From contig NZ_JAAOYM010000001.1 of the NCBI RefSeq assembly GCF_011761185.1, positions 2,914,001 to 2,978,000 of the forward strand: DNA of 64,000 bases, written 5' to 3'. The stretch comes from Saccharomonospora amisosensis (GTDB lineage: Bacteria; Actinomycetota; Actinomycetes; Mycobacteriales; Pseudonocardiaceae). Positions 24,156-32,777 of this stretch are shown in pieces (position 1 is the first letter of the stretch; each line of letters starts with the position of its first letter). A program made the translations under genes and the position numbers. Below the pieces are notes generated by a model. The model was not told where the DNA came from. It saw only the letters and a list, made by a program, of their open reading frames with translations, and ran no database searches.

Positions 24156-25319
24156 ATGGGGGAAAGTGGAAACAATTCTCATGAAGCTGCCATGGACCGA
24201 GTCCGGTCGCTGCAGCAGGAAATCTGTCGGCTCCAAGCGCGGCAACTACGTGAGATCGCCGCATATCACCGCGACCGCGGTGGCTCCGGCGATGTGGTTT
24301 CCGAAGTCGCGTTGGCGCTCGCGATCGGCGAGCTAGCCGCACGGCGCCAGCTCGATCTCGCATGCGCATTGGTCGCCAGGCTGCCCAACACCTTGGCAGC
24401 GATGGAGAACGGGATCATCGATTCCCACAAAGCATCGAAGATCGCCGAGCCCACCGCCTGCCTGACCGACGAGAAAGCCCGCGATGTCGACGCGCTCCTC
24501 GCCGACCGAATCGCAGGGCGTGATCCGGCTTCGATACGCAGAATGGCCACCACCGCAGTGCATCGAGTGGACCCTGACGGCGCGGCCGAGCGTGCGCAAC
24601 GCCGCAGGCTCCACCGACGAGTAGAGCTGTTACCCGGCGACGACGGGATGGCCGCGCTGCTGGCGCACCTGCCCGCGGAAGTGGCCGGTGCCGCCTACGC
24701 CCGAATCGACCGCCACGCCCGCGCGCTACGCGCCGCCGACGAGACGCGAACAACCGACCAACTCCGCACTGACGTGCTCGCCGACCTGCTGCTCGGTTCC
24801 GGTGCCGGCACCACGGCCTCGAAAGCGGAAGTGTTCGTCTACGTTGACCTGCGTACGCTCATGCAACTCAACAACGACCCCGCCGAGCTTGCCGGGCATG
24901 GTCCGATCCCGGCGCACATCGCCAGACAGATCGCCATGGACCCCACCTCGGTCTGGCGCCGAATCGTCACCGACCCACTCACCGGCAAACCCGTCGACGC
25001 CGGCCGACGGCGGTACCGACCGCCCGCGGTCACCGACGACTACGTGCGAGTGCGGGACCGTGAATGCCGATTTCCCGGTTGCCACCGGCCGAGCCAACGC
25101 GGTGACCTCGACCACGTGACCGCCTGGAACGACAACGGGCAGACACACCAGGCGAACCTCGTAGGCCTTTGCCGACGACATCATCGGCTGAAGAACGTGC
25201 CCGGGTGGAAGTACCAGTTCGACAAGTACACACACGAGCTCACCATCACGACGCCATCCGGGTACGTCCACACCAGCCCACCCGACTACTTCCACGAGCC
25301 GATTCCGCCGCCACGTTGA
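24156..25319 (+). CDS. DUF222 / HNH endonuclease family protein
   Basis: About 387 residues. The N-terminal two thirds is the helical DUF222 domain (for example AAYHRDRGGSGDVV and RIDRHARALRAAD). The C-terminus is an HNH nuclease (CRFPGCHRPSQRGDLDHV, then NLVGLCRRHHRLKN), with Cys pairs for zinc and the catalytic His-Asn-His. This family is abundant in actinobacterial genomes (REP13E12-type) and behaves as a mobile-like, often SOS-linked repeat gene. Members differ in whether they are active nucleases. The start at 24156 has only a weak ribosome site; ATG 24192 is an alternative. Confidence 0.9.
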   Translation: MGESGNNSHEAAMDRVRSLQQEICRLQARQLREIAAYHRDRGGSGDVVSEVALALAIGELAARRQLDLACALVARLPNTLAAMENGIIDSHKASKIAEPTACLTDEKARDVDALLADRIAGRDPASIRRMATTAVHRVDPDGAAERAQRRRLHRRVELLPGDDGMAALLAHLPAEVAGAAYARIDRHARALRAADETRTTDQLRTDVLADLLLGSGAGTTASKAEVFVYVDLRTLMQLNNDPAELAGHGPIPAHIARQIAMDPTSVWRRIVTDPLTGKPVDAGRRRYRPPAVTDDYVRVRDRECRFPGCHRPSQRGDLDHVTAWNDNGQTHQANLVGLCRRHHRLKNVPGWKYQFDKYTHELTITTPSGYVHTSPPDYFHEPIPPPR

Positions 25320-25328
25320 GAGCATCTT

Positions 25329-25441
25329 CTACACATCGGCGGCCGGTTCGGCGGTTCGTGAGCGCCTGCGCAGGTAGCCGGCGAGCAGCGGCCACAACAC
25401 GACCACAGCGATCACGGCATAGACCACGTACGACACGGACT
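25329..25441 (-). pseudogene. C-terminal remnant of a membrane protein
   Basis: A short minus-strand frame reads ESVSYVVYAVIAVVVLW, then PLLAGYLRRRSRTAEPAADV and stop: a typical last membrane helix with a basic cytoplasmic tail. Upstream the reading breaks into another frame, so the gene is truncated. With the neighbouring CitB-type regulator remnant, a tripartite tricarboxylate transporter permease is one guess. Confidence 0.3.
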
Positions 25442-25559
25442 CCGAGCAGGCCGGCCAGCTGCACCGCGATAGTCAAGCCGATGCGGACCACATACTCGCC
25501 AGGGCGACGGCGCGCACCAGCACCGCTGTGCTGCCCAAAGGGCTCAGTGTCGAGACAGC

Positions 25560-25741
25560 GAGGCGTGTTGCGCACTGCCGAGGGCACGCATTTCGCTGCG
25601 GTGTGTGCAGAGCGGGCGGGCGTCTCAAGGGTCAGCGCCCGCCGCTACCTGGAGCACCTCCGGGAGACCGGCAGGGCAGAACTCACTCTTCGCTATCGCG
25701 CGGCTGGACGGCCCGAGCGACGTGACGCCTGGCTCGGTTGA
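25560..25741 (+). pseudogene. C-terminal remnant of a CitB/DcuR-type response regulator
   Basis: The frame ending at 25741 carries a helix-turn-helix ending typical of citrate/malate-type response regulators (TAEGTHFAAVCAERAGVS, then ARRYLEHLRETGRAELTL). The receiver domain is missing upstream, so only the DNA-binding end survives. It converges on the membrane-protein remnant, consistent with a lost dicarboxylate or citrate transport locus. Confidence 0.55.
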
Positions 25742-25771
25742 GAGGCCGCCGGGCAGTGGCGGGCCCGCTGG

Positions 25772-26824
25772 TCAGTTGGCCGCCCGGATTGCGTGGCGAG
25801 ACCGTCCCACGCCATCGGCTACTTCGCAGCGGCGCGCCGCTCGCTCCACGGCTTCGCGCCACCACTTGTGGCCCTCGTCATGTTCCTTCTGCTCGTGCCA
25901 CCACAGCGTTTCCACGATCGGTGGAGGGTCGCCGGGACATTCGAGCACGCGGAGGTCGGCGCGGTTGGCGAACAGCCGGGCGAGCCTGCGCTGCATGATC
26001 GCGATGCGGTCGGTGCCTGCGACGAAGTACGGGGTGGCCTGATAGCTGTCGACCCGGACGGCGACCTTGGGACGGGTGCCGAGGCGGGCCATCAGCGGCC
26101 CCAGTGGCGAACTCGGCGGGTAGCCACCGTCGGGGTGGTGTGGCACCACCCACGGCAGCCGTTCGAGGTCGGAAAGCCGGAGGTGGTCGCTGACCGGGTT
26201 GTTCCTGTCGACCAGGCACACCCACCGGTCGCGGAACAGCTCCAGCGAGCGGATGCCGGGCACGCGGAACTCGGCCTTGGGTGCCGAGATCATCCCGTCG
26301 ATGACGCGGAGCGTCTCCAGCGGGTCACTGGGCAGGTGCTGCTTCACAACCTGGACGTACAGCCTGATTTTGGGCCCCGCCTGGTACATCTCACGGGAGA
26401 GTTGCTCGCCGAACGCCGCGAGCACGTAGTCGACCGTCAGCAACTTGAACTCGCGCTCCGATTCGAGGGGATCGAACTCGGAACTCGTGGAGAACAGCCG
26501 CTCCAGGCCTGCGCACACCGGCTCCACCTGCATGGCCAGTTGCACGGCCAACGGTGACAATGTGAACGCTCCACGGGAGCGGATCAGCAGTTGGTCGTTG
26601 AAGTGCCTGCGCAGCCGCGACAGCGCCGCGCTGGCCGTGGGTTGGCTGACTCCCACCCGCTGCGCGGCGCGAGTGACATTGCGTTCCCGCAGCAGTTCGC
26701 GCAGGAACACCAGCAGGTTCAGGTCCAGGCTCGCCAGCGAGGCAGGACGGCGAGCCGCGGTGCCCCGGGAAGTCATCTCCTTATTAGGCGTCGCCTCTAG
26801 CCCGGTGTCAAGAAACCAGTTCAT
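25772..26824 (-). CDS. LysR family transcriptional regulator
   Basis: About 350 residues. The helix-turn-helix (NVTRAAQRVGVSQPTASAAL, about residues 49-68) is followed by a periplasmic-binding-like effector domain, as in NodD/LinR-type regulators. ATG 26824 overlaps the stop of the dehalogenase-like gene (ATGA), suggesting it is translated with the operon. ATG 26776 is also possible, but AAGGAG lies directly against it. It probably activates the operon in which it is the last gene, in response to a pathway intermediate. The effector is unknown. Confidence 0.88.
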   Translation of the reverse strand: MNWFLDTGLEATPNKEMTSRGTAARRPASLASLDLNLLVFLRELLRERNVTRAAQRVGVSQPTASAALSRLRRHFNDQLLIRSRGAFTLSPLAVQLAMQVEPVCAGLERLFSTSSEFDPLESEREFKLLTVDYVLAAFGEQLSREMYQAGPKIRLYVQVVKQHLPSDPLETLRVIDGMISAPKAEFRVPGIRSLELFRDRWVCLVDRNNPVSDHLRLSDLERLPWVVPHHPDGGYPPSSPLGPLMARLGTRPKVAVRVDSYQATPYFVAGTDRIAIMQRRLARLFANRADLRVLECPGDPPPIVETLWWHEQKEHDEGHKWWREAVERAARRCEVADGVGRSRHAIRAAN

Positions 26825-27714
26825 GTCACGGAAACGAACTTGCGCAGCTCACGGGCGGTCTCAACCGGGCGTTCCTCCGCCAGGTAGTGCCCGCAGTCGA
26901 GGCCGCGCCCGGTGACCGTCACCGACCACCGGCCCCAGATCCGAAGCACGTCGGGCACGGTCGCGAGCGGTCCACGCTCGCCCCACAACACCAGGGTCGG
27001 GCACTGGATCACTCGGCGGCCGCGATCGGCCTCGTCATCGGCGCGGTCCACGGTGGCGCCCGCGCGGTAGTCCTGGCACATGGCGTGGATGACCGAAGGC
27101 CGATGGAAGGCCCCGCGGTAGGCGGCCAGCGCCTCCGGTGCGAACAACTCCCCACCGCCGCGGAGGAAGAACGCGTCGGGATCGGCCGAAATGAGCCGTG
27201 CCGGCAGGTCGCCGGGCTGGGCGAGGAAGAACCAGTGCCAGGCCGACAGTGCGAACGAGGCGTCGACGCGGGCGAGGACGTCGGCGGTGGGCAGGATGTC
27301 CAGCACCGCCAACGCCGTCACCGAATCCGGGTGGTCGAGCGCGAGCCGGTACGCGCAGCGCGCGCCCCGGTCGTGCCCCACCACAGCGAATCGTTCGAAG
27401 CCGAGCGCGGCCATCACCGCCACCTGGTCCATGGCCATGTTGCGTTTGCTGAACGTGGCCGGGTCCTGTTCCGTACCCGGCGGTGGCAGGCTGGCCCCGT
27501 ACCCACGCAGGTCGGCCAGCACCACCGTGTGCTCGGTGGCCAGTTCCGGCGCCACCAGGTGCCACATCGCCGACGTCTGCGGGTAGCCGTGCAGGAGCAA
27601 CACCGCGGGGCCGCTGCCACCGACCCAGGTCCGGATGCGCGCACCGGACGGTGTCGACACGTCCCGTTCGGTGAAACCGGGAAGCAGGACCTGGGGCGGC
27701 GGCACGGCAACCAC
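26821..27714 (-). CDS. Alpha/beta hydrolase, fluoroacetate-dehalogenase-like
   Basis: About 297 residues. Oxyanion motif HGYPQT, nucleophile elbow GHDRGAR with Asp instead of Ser, the acid in VLDILPT and the His in CGHYLAEERP. The Asp-Arg pair GHDRGxR and the ADLRGYG, SKRNMA and LDHPDSV stretches match fluoroacetate dehalogenases rather than esterases. By family knowledge these hydrolyse the C-F or C-Cl bond of haloacetates, but haloacid specificity cannot be read from sequence and an epoxide hydrolase is also possible. GTG 27714 follows the amidohydrolase stop by one base. It is encoded in the operon with Rieske and amidohydrolase genes. Confidence 0.8.
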   Translation of the reverse strand: MVAVPPPQVLLPGFTERDVSTPSGARIRTWVGGSGPAVLLLHGYPQTSAMWHLVAPELATEHTVVLADLRGYGASLPPPGTEQDPATFSKRNMAMDQVAVMAALGFERFAVVGHDRGARCAYRLALDHPDSVTALAVLDILPTADVLARVDASFALSAWHWFFLAQPGDLPARLISADPDAFFLRGGGELFAPEALAAYRGAFHRPSVIHAMCQDYRAGATVDRADDEADRGRRVIQCPTLVLWGERGPLATVPDVLRIWGRWSVTVTGRGLDCGHYLAEERPVETARELRKFVSVT

Positions 27715-27715
27715 G

Positions 27716-28786
27716 TCAGTCGATTCCGTACCAGCCGGCGGGGTTGCCGCCGCAGATGGCCTCGGTCTCTTCCGGGGTCAGTGCGGCAAGCAGTCGATCA
27801 TGTCCGCCGCCGTGATCGTGTGGGTAGTCGCTGGCGTACAGCAGCATGGACTTGGCGTCGACCAGGTCGAGTACCTCCCGTGCCTGTGCCGGGTCTCTGG
27901 GCAGGTGTGAGGGTGAGGTGGTCAGCCGCAGGTGCTCGCGCACGATCTCCGACGGCTTGGCCCTGACCCACGGCACCTCGCGCCAGACCCCCTTCCAGTC
28001 CTTGTCGAAGCGCCACAGCAGTGCGGGTAGCCAGGAGAAGCCGCATTCCAGCAGGCTCACCCGCAGGTTCGGCAACTCGGTGAAGACGCCTTCGGCCACC
28101 AGGCTCGTCACCTGCGCCTGCGCGACGACCTGCGAGTTGCCCAGATAGTCCTCGAGGTAGGTGTGGGTGAGCCCCGTTGAAGACGCCGCGTTGGCGATCC
28201 GGCCCCACGCGTGCAGGCCCACGACGAGACCACGTTCGGCCGCAGCGCGCAGCAGCGGCCGGTGTCGCCGGTTGCCCCATGGCGCGTCGGTACGCACCGG
28301 CAGCAACACCTGCACGATGCCGGGGTGGTCACCGATCCGCTCGATCTCGGCGACCGCGGCATCGGTGTCCAGGGTCGGCACCACCATGCTCGCTCGGAGC
28401 CGGTCGTCGCTCGCAAGCCACTCCGTTGCCAGCCAGTCGTTCACCGCACGGGTCAGCGCGGTCTCGTAGTAGGGGTTGCGGTTGCACGGGAAAGTCGAAG
28501 TGCAGGTGAGCACTGCTGCCCGCAGACCCCGCGCGTCGAGCACCTCGGCACGCAGCCGCTCGACGTTCCTCGGCGGGAACACCCCCGCCGCCCGCGCCGA
28601 CGCGGTCGCGCTCGTGGGCGCCTGCGGAGGGTACGCCCCGCCCTGTGTCGGGGAGAGCGAAAGCCCGCTTTCCACCACATAGTTGCGCCAGTAGGAATCG
28701 AGGTACGGTTCCAGATCGGTGAAGCTGTCTGGTGCACAGTGGACTTCGGTGTCCACCGCGGCGGTCGTCACGGCGGCGGATGTCAA
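27716..28786 (-). CDS. Amidohydrolase family protein (PF04909)
   Basis: About 356 residues, TIM-barrel metal-dependent hydrolase or decarboxylase. Seen: VDTEVHC near the start (degenerate HxH), GLHAWGR near residue 195 (metal His), LLECGFSWLP and YASDYPHDH near the end (conserved Asp and His). The group includes ACMSD-like decarboxylases. TTG 28786 is chosen: GGAGG lies about 7 bases upstream, and the codon overlaps the previous stop. The longer frame to 28831 would overlap more and has no site. It pairs with the upstream homologue and probably acts on the same or the next pathway intermediate. Confidence 0.82.
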   Translation of the reverse strand: MTSAAVTTAAVDTEVHCAPDSFTDLEPYLDSYWRNYVVESGLSLSPTQGGAYPPQAPTSATASARAAGVFPPRNVERLRAEVLDARGLRAAVLTCTSTFPCNRNPYYETALTRAVNDWLATEWLASDDRLRASMVVPTLDTDAAVAEIERIGDHPGIVQVLLPVRTDAPWGNRRHRPLLRAAAERGLVVGLHAWGRIANAASSTGLTHTYLEDYLGNSQVVAQAQVTSLVAEGVFTELPNLRVSLLECGFSWLPALLWRFDKDWKGVWREVPWVRAKPSEIVREHLRLTTSPSHLPRDPAQAREVLDLVDAKSMLLYASDYPHDHGGGHDRLLAALTPEETEAICGGNPAGWYGID

Positions 28787-29898
28787 CGCGTTTCCTCCCT
28801 CGGCCTTTCCGGAAGGCGGTAGAGCTTGCACGCGTTGGAGCCCATGATGCCCTGCCGCAGCGGCTCGGGAAACTGTTTGGGCGCGTGCCGTGGCGAGTCG
28901 AAATCCCAGTGCGGGTAGTCCGAGGCGAACATGATGCGCTCGTCCATGCCGACGTGCCGCAGCGTGGTACCGAGGTCAGCGGGGTTGTCCGGTTCCTCGA
29001 TGGGTTGTGTCGTGAACCAGAAGTTCTCGCGGATGTAGGCGGAAGGCGGCTTGCGCAGGTGTGGCACATCGGTGCGCAGTTGCTCCCACGCGTCGTCCAG
29101 GGCCCACATCAGCGGAGCGGACCAGGCGATCCCTCCCTCCACACACACCACCCGCAGGTCCGGGTAGCGGTCGAACACGCCCTCGCAGACCATGCTCAGC
29201 ACGAGCGAGGCCATCATGTTGCCGTTCCACACGTGCTCTTCGAGGTAGAACGACGGCCACCCGGCGCCGCGATGCTGCTCCAGTCCTCCGGTGTGAGCGG
29301 CGATCGGCAGTCCCGCCTCGGCGGCCGCGGCGTAGATCGGCCAGTACCGCCTGCGGCCGAACCCGAGTTCGCCGCCGGTGGACAGCAGTACCTGCACGAA
29401 CCGTGGATCGTCGGCGCGGCGCCGGATCTCCTCAGCCGCCAGGTCAGGAGACTCGATCGGGATGGCGATGGAACCGCGCAACCTCGGCTCGGCGTCGAGC
29501 AGGTTCTCCTGCTGCCAGTCGTTCAGCGCGCGGCACAGCGCGGCCGCGTACTCCGGTTCCTCGACACCCCAGCTGTGGGATTGCAGCGGAATCAGGATGC
29601 CGTGGTCGATGTCGAACTCGTCGAGCAACTGCTGCCGGATCAGGCCGAGGTCACTGCCGGGCATCCCGTTCTCCGGCCACGAGTCGAGCCGGAACCCGGA
29701 GTTGCGGACCCTCGGGTACATCTCGGGCGGGCCAGGCACCCGGCTGCCGAACATGTCCCACCGGTCGCGATGCTGGGCCGAAAGCCGAGCTCGGATTTCT
29801 GCTGCCGGCGCGGACGGATGGATGTCAGCGTCCACAATGGTGTAGCTTGTCCGATCCTGAGCCCTGCCGGGCGCATCGGCTACCGCGGTGATGCTCAT
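28783..29898 (-). CDS. Amidohydrolase family protein (PF04909)
   Basis: About 371 residues. TIVDADIHP at the N-terminus (HxH-type motif as DxH), PIAAHTGG near residue 185 (metal His) and FASDYPHWDFD near the end (catalytic Asp) mark the amidohydrolase-2 family. ATG 29898 is chosen because GGGAGGTGGGG precedes it, and it overlaps the Rieske stop (ATGA). The longer frame to 30240 is antisense to nothing known and lacks a ribosome site. It probably catalyses hydrolysis or decarboxylation of an aromatic or ring-cleavage product together with the next amidohydrolase. Confidence 0.85.
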   Translation of the reverse strand: MSITAVADAPGRAQDRTSYTIVDADIHPSAPAAEIRARLSAQHRDRWDMFGSRVPGPPEMYPRVRNSGFRLDSWPENGMPGSDLGLIRQQLLDEFDIDHGILIPLQSHSWGVEEPEYAAALCRALNDWQQENLLDAEPRLRGSIAIPIESPDLAAEEIRRRADDPRFVQVLLSTGGELGFGRRRYWPIYAAAAEAGLPIAAHTGGLEQHRGAGWPSFYLEEHVWNGNMMASLVLSMVCEGVFDRYPDLRVVCVEGGIAWSAPLMWALDDAWEQLRTDVPHLRKPPSAYIRENFWFTTQPIEEPDNPADLGTTLRHVGMDERIMFASDYPHWDFDSPRHAPKQFPEPLRQGIMGSNACKLYRLPERPREETR

Positions 29899-30386
29899 TC
29901 CCCACCTCCCTGGTTCGCGCGGCGCTTCGCGCCGCTGGTTGTCTCGACCACGACGTAGGGACCTTCTACATGCACCGGAAAGGTCTCCGCGACATACGGC
30001 CCCGGGATGCGGCCGCCTTTCGGTTTCACACCAGCTGGTTTGCGCTCGCCTTCCGGCAGGACCTCGACGGAGACGTCGTAGGTACGCGCGGGCGTCTCTT
30101 CCGGACCGAGGAACGACTGCCCGGTCGCGAGGTCGTACTCCCAGCCGTGCCACGGGCAGGCGAGCAGTGCCTCGCCGTCCTCCAGCTCGTACTCTCCGGG
30201 GGTGCTGGACCGAATCCACGACTGCGTCGCGCCGAGGCACAGCGGGCCTCCCTGGTGCGGGCAGTAGTTGTTCAGCGCGTAGAACTTGTCGCCAACCCGG
30301 AAGACACCGATCGAGCGCCTGCCCGCCTGCACGATCCGGCGCTCACCCGGTGGGAAGTCTTCGAGCCGGCAAACCACGATCCTCAT
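29895..30386 (-). CDS. Rieske [2Fe-2S] ferredoxin-type protein
   Basis: About 163 residues. The Rieske cluster ligands are visible: CPHQGG (Cys, His) and CPWHGWEY (Cys, His), spaced about 37 residues apart. The small size fits a Rieske-type ferredoxin, electron donor for an oxygenase, or a regulator domain. It is the first gene of the operon 30386 to 25772. No oxygenase subunit is encoded nearby, so its redox partner is unknown. The gene start is ATG 30386. Confidence 0.88.
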   Translation of the reverse strand: MRIVVCRLEDFPPGERRIVQAGRRSIGVFRVGDKFYALNNYCPHQGGPLCLGATQSWIRSSTPGEYELEDGEALLACPWHGWEYDLATGQSFLGPEETPARTYDVSVEVLPEGERKPAGVKPKGGRIPGPYVAETFPVHVEGPYVVVETTSGAKRRANQGGGE

Positions 30387-30837
30387 GACAGACGACAGTA
30401 GAGATGCGGCACATCGGTCCGGAAAGTGAAAGTTTCGATGGTGGCCATAGACGTCGTCGATAGTCCTCCACCGGCGTGCTGGCCGATCCGGCCACCGCGG
30501 ACGGTCGGGAACGAAGCCGCTACCGGGAGCCGTTGCGGCCGAGGTCGCAAGGGTCCTTGGACCTCGATCGGGATTGAAATTCCCTAGTCAGCCACCGAAA
30601 AGCGGCTGGTGTGGGCGATGCGATCGACGCCACTCACGCGGGCTTCTCGCGGCCGGTGTGGCCGCCCGCGCGCCACCATCCACGGGTCTTCCGCGGTGGG
30701 CCGGTCGTGCTCCGACGTATGTCGCGCCGGGCCAGGTGGCCGACAGCCGAGCCTTGACGTGAGGTGGCCGATAGAGCCAACCTCCTCCGGAGCCGGCCAC
30801 AGGGTGGTGGCCGACCGAAGGGAAACTGGAGGCGACC
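30387..30837. other. Divergent regulatory region, Rieske operon / ABC importer
   Basis: About 450 bases without a gene. It holds both promoters. GGGA-TTGAAAT-TCCC at 30570-30584 is a short inverted repeat. GGTGGCCGA occurs three times near 30735, 30763 and 30806, upstream of the importer gene. A LysR-type site is expected here, but I cannot fix it. No TPP riboswitch motif was found. Confidence 0.35.
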
Positions 30838-31911
30838 GTGCCTACCCATTCGCTGCCCCCACGAGCACTGTCCAGAAGGGCCTTTCTGAGGAGATCCGCA
30901 TTGGCAGGCGGGGCCGCAGCCACGGGAAGTCTGCTCGCCGCATGTGGTTCGAGCTCGCAGGAGGGAAGTGGTGAGGGCGCCGAAGCGATGACCTACCTCA
31001 GCATCCTGCCGCTGGAGACCCTCGCGATGGCGCCCGAGTTGCTCGGTGTGGCGGGCGGTTACTTCGCCAAGCACGGGCTGGATGTGGAGTTGCAGCCGGT
31101 GAAGGGAACCGCGCAGGGCATCCAGACGCTGATCTCTGGTATCGGCCCGGTCTGCCGGGCGGGGCAGATCGATCTGATGACGACCATGTCGGAGGAGAAC
31201 CGACCGTTGGTGGCCATCGGCACACTGTATCGCGGCTCGGGCCTGCGCATCCTCTACAGCAAGAGTGATCCGTTGACCAAGCCGGAGGACTTCGTCGGCA
31301 AGACCATCGGTGTTCCTTCGGAGGGCGGCACGAGTTCCAAAGTGGTCTCCCTGGTACTGGCCGCCGGCGGTTTCGACCCTGCGCGGACCCCACGCCAGGT
31401 CACCGGTCTGACGCCGGGAACGTTCAACCTGGTGCAGCAGGGCCGGATCGGCGGTTATGTCACGAGCATCGACACGGCGAACATCGTGCTGTCGCAGCAC
31501 GAGGACGCGGGCGTGTTCGACCCTGGAACCGTGGTGAAGTCCGACTCACAGGTTTATCTCACGACCAGGGACGTCATGCAGCAGAACCCGGACATGCTGA
31601 AGGCGTTCCTGGCGGGCATCCACGACACGCTCACGGCATTCGTCGCCGACAAGAACTTCGACAAGACGATCGCCAAGATGCGGGAACAGTACTCGTTCGC
31701 CACCCTCGACGACGACGTGATCGCCAGGAAGAGCCTGGGTATCAGTCGCGAACTGTGGACCGGTGGTGACCCGAACCAACCGTTGTTGGTCACACACGAG
31801 GACGCCTGGCTTGCCGGCTATCGGGAACTGGTCGATGCCGGAGTGGCAAAGCCCGGCGGCGACGCGTCGTCGTGGTTCGACAACAGCCTGTTGCCCGAAG
31901 CCAAGGCCTGA
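30838..31911 (+). CDS. ABC transporter substrate-binding lipoprotein (NitT/TauT type)
   Basis: About 357 residues. A Tat-like signal (SRRAFLRRSAL) with lipobox LLAAC near residue 36 shows export and lipid anchoring. The mature part is an NMT1/THI5- or SsuA/TauA-like binding protein (APELLGVAGGYFAKHGLDVE, then GKTIGVPSEGG). It binds an organic anion, sulfonate or a pyrimidine/aromatic acid and delivers it to the ABC complex encoded next. GTG 30838 is preceded by GGAGGCGACC. Its place opposite the catabolic operon suggests it imports that operon's substrate. Confidence 0.85.
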   Translation: MPTHSLPPRALSRRAFLRRSALAGGAAATGSLLAACGSSSQEGSGEGAEAMTYLSILPLETLAMAPELLGVAGGYFAKHGLDVELQPVKGTAQGIQTLISGIGPVCRAGQIDLMTTMSEENRPLVAIGTLYRGSGLRILYSKSDPLTKPEDFVGKTIGVPSEGGTSSKVVSLVLAAGGFDPARTPRQVTGLTPGTFNLVQQGRIGGYVTSIDTANIVLSQHEDAGVFDPGTVVKSDSQVYLTTRDVMQQNPDMLKAFLAGIHDTLTAFVADKNFDKTIAKMREQYSFATLDDDVIARKSLGISRELWTGGDPNQPLLVTHEDAWLAGYRELVDAGVAKPGGDASSWFDNSLLPEAKA

Positions 31912-31925
31912 GAATAGGGAGTCGT

Positions 31926-32777
31926 ATGTCCGCTCAGGACATGGATATCGTGCCCGCCGCCTGCGACCCGACTGACTCGGCACCGAAAGCCGTGCCGAAG
32001 TTGGAGTTGGTGGGTGTTGATAAGGAGTTTCGGAGTCGGCGTGCGTTCACGCATGCGTTGGCGGATATCAATCTGACGATCTCGGACGGGGAGTTCGTGT
32101 CGGTGATCGGCCGGTCGGGGTGTGGTAAGACCACGCTGCTGCGGATGCTGGCCGGGTTGCTGGCCCCGACCACCGGGCAGATCCTGGTAGAGGGCCGCTC
32201 CCTGTGGAACGGCACCCGCGTGGACACCTCCGTGGTGTCCCAACTGGGCGTGGTGTTCCAGGACGCCAACCTCTTCCCCTGGTACAGCGTGGCCGACAAC
32301 ATCGCCCTGCCGTTGAAACTCCGCGGCGACTCAAAGACCACCCGCCGCGACCGCGCCCACGAACTCGCCGACCTGGTCGGCCTGACCGGATACGAAAAAG
32401 CCTACCCCCGCGAACTCTCCGGCGGCATGCGCCAACGCGTCGCCATCGCCCGCGCCCTGTCCACCCACCCCACCCTGCTCCTCATGGACGAACCCTTCGG
32501 CGCCCTAGACGCCCTCACCCGCGAACGCATGAACCTCGAACTCCAACACATCACCCACACCACCGGCGCCACCGTCGTGTTCATCACCCACGACATCACC
32601 GAAGCCGTCTTCCTCGGCGACCGCGTCATCCAACTCACCCCCCGACCCGGCCGCATCGCCGACACCCAACCCATCCCCTTCCCCCGACCCCGCCACATCG
32701 ACCTCCAAACCGAACCCCACTTCGGCACCATCGCCCGCCACCTCCGCCACGCCCTCGACGGCCAGGACCAACCATGA
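31926..32777 (+). CDS. ABC transporter ATP-binding protein (NitT/TauT type)
   Basis: About 283 residues. Walker A GRSGCGKTT, signature LSGGMRQRV, Walker B LLLMDEPFG and the H-loop HDITEA are all seen. ATG 31926 follows the binding-protein stop by 15 bases. The gene's codon use changes sharply near 32200: the first 90 codons use many G- and T-ending codons, the rest almost only C-ending ones, continuing through the permease. It energises import through the permease at 32774. Confidence 0.88.
   Translation: MSAQDMDIVPAACDPTDSAPKAVPKLELVGVDKEFRSRRAFTHALADINLTISDGEFVSVIGRSGCGKTTLLRMLAGLLAPTTGQILVEGRSLWNGTRVDTSVVSQLGVVFQDANLFPWYSVADNIALPLKLRGDSKTTRRDRAHELADLVGLTGYEKAYPRELSGGMRQRVAIARALSTHPTLLLMDEPFGALDALTRERMNLELQHITHTTGATVVFITHDITEAVFLGDRVIQLTPRPGRIADTQPIPFPRPRHIDLQTEPHFGTIARHLRHALDGQDQP

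Noticed and set aside
30387-30837. TPP riboswitch for the NMT1/THI5-like importer
   Set aside because: No CTGAGA or matching conserved elements were found upstream of the importer.
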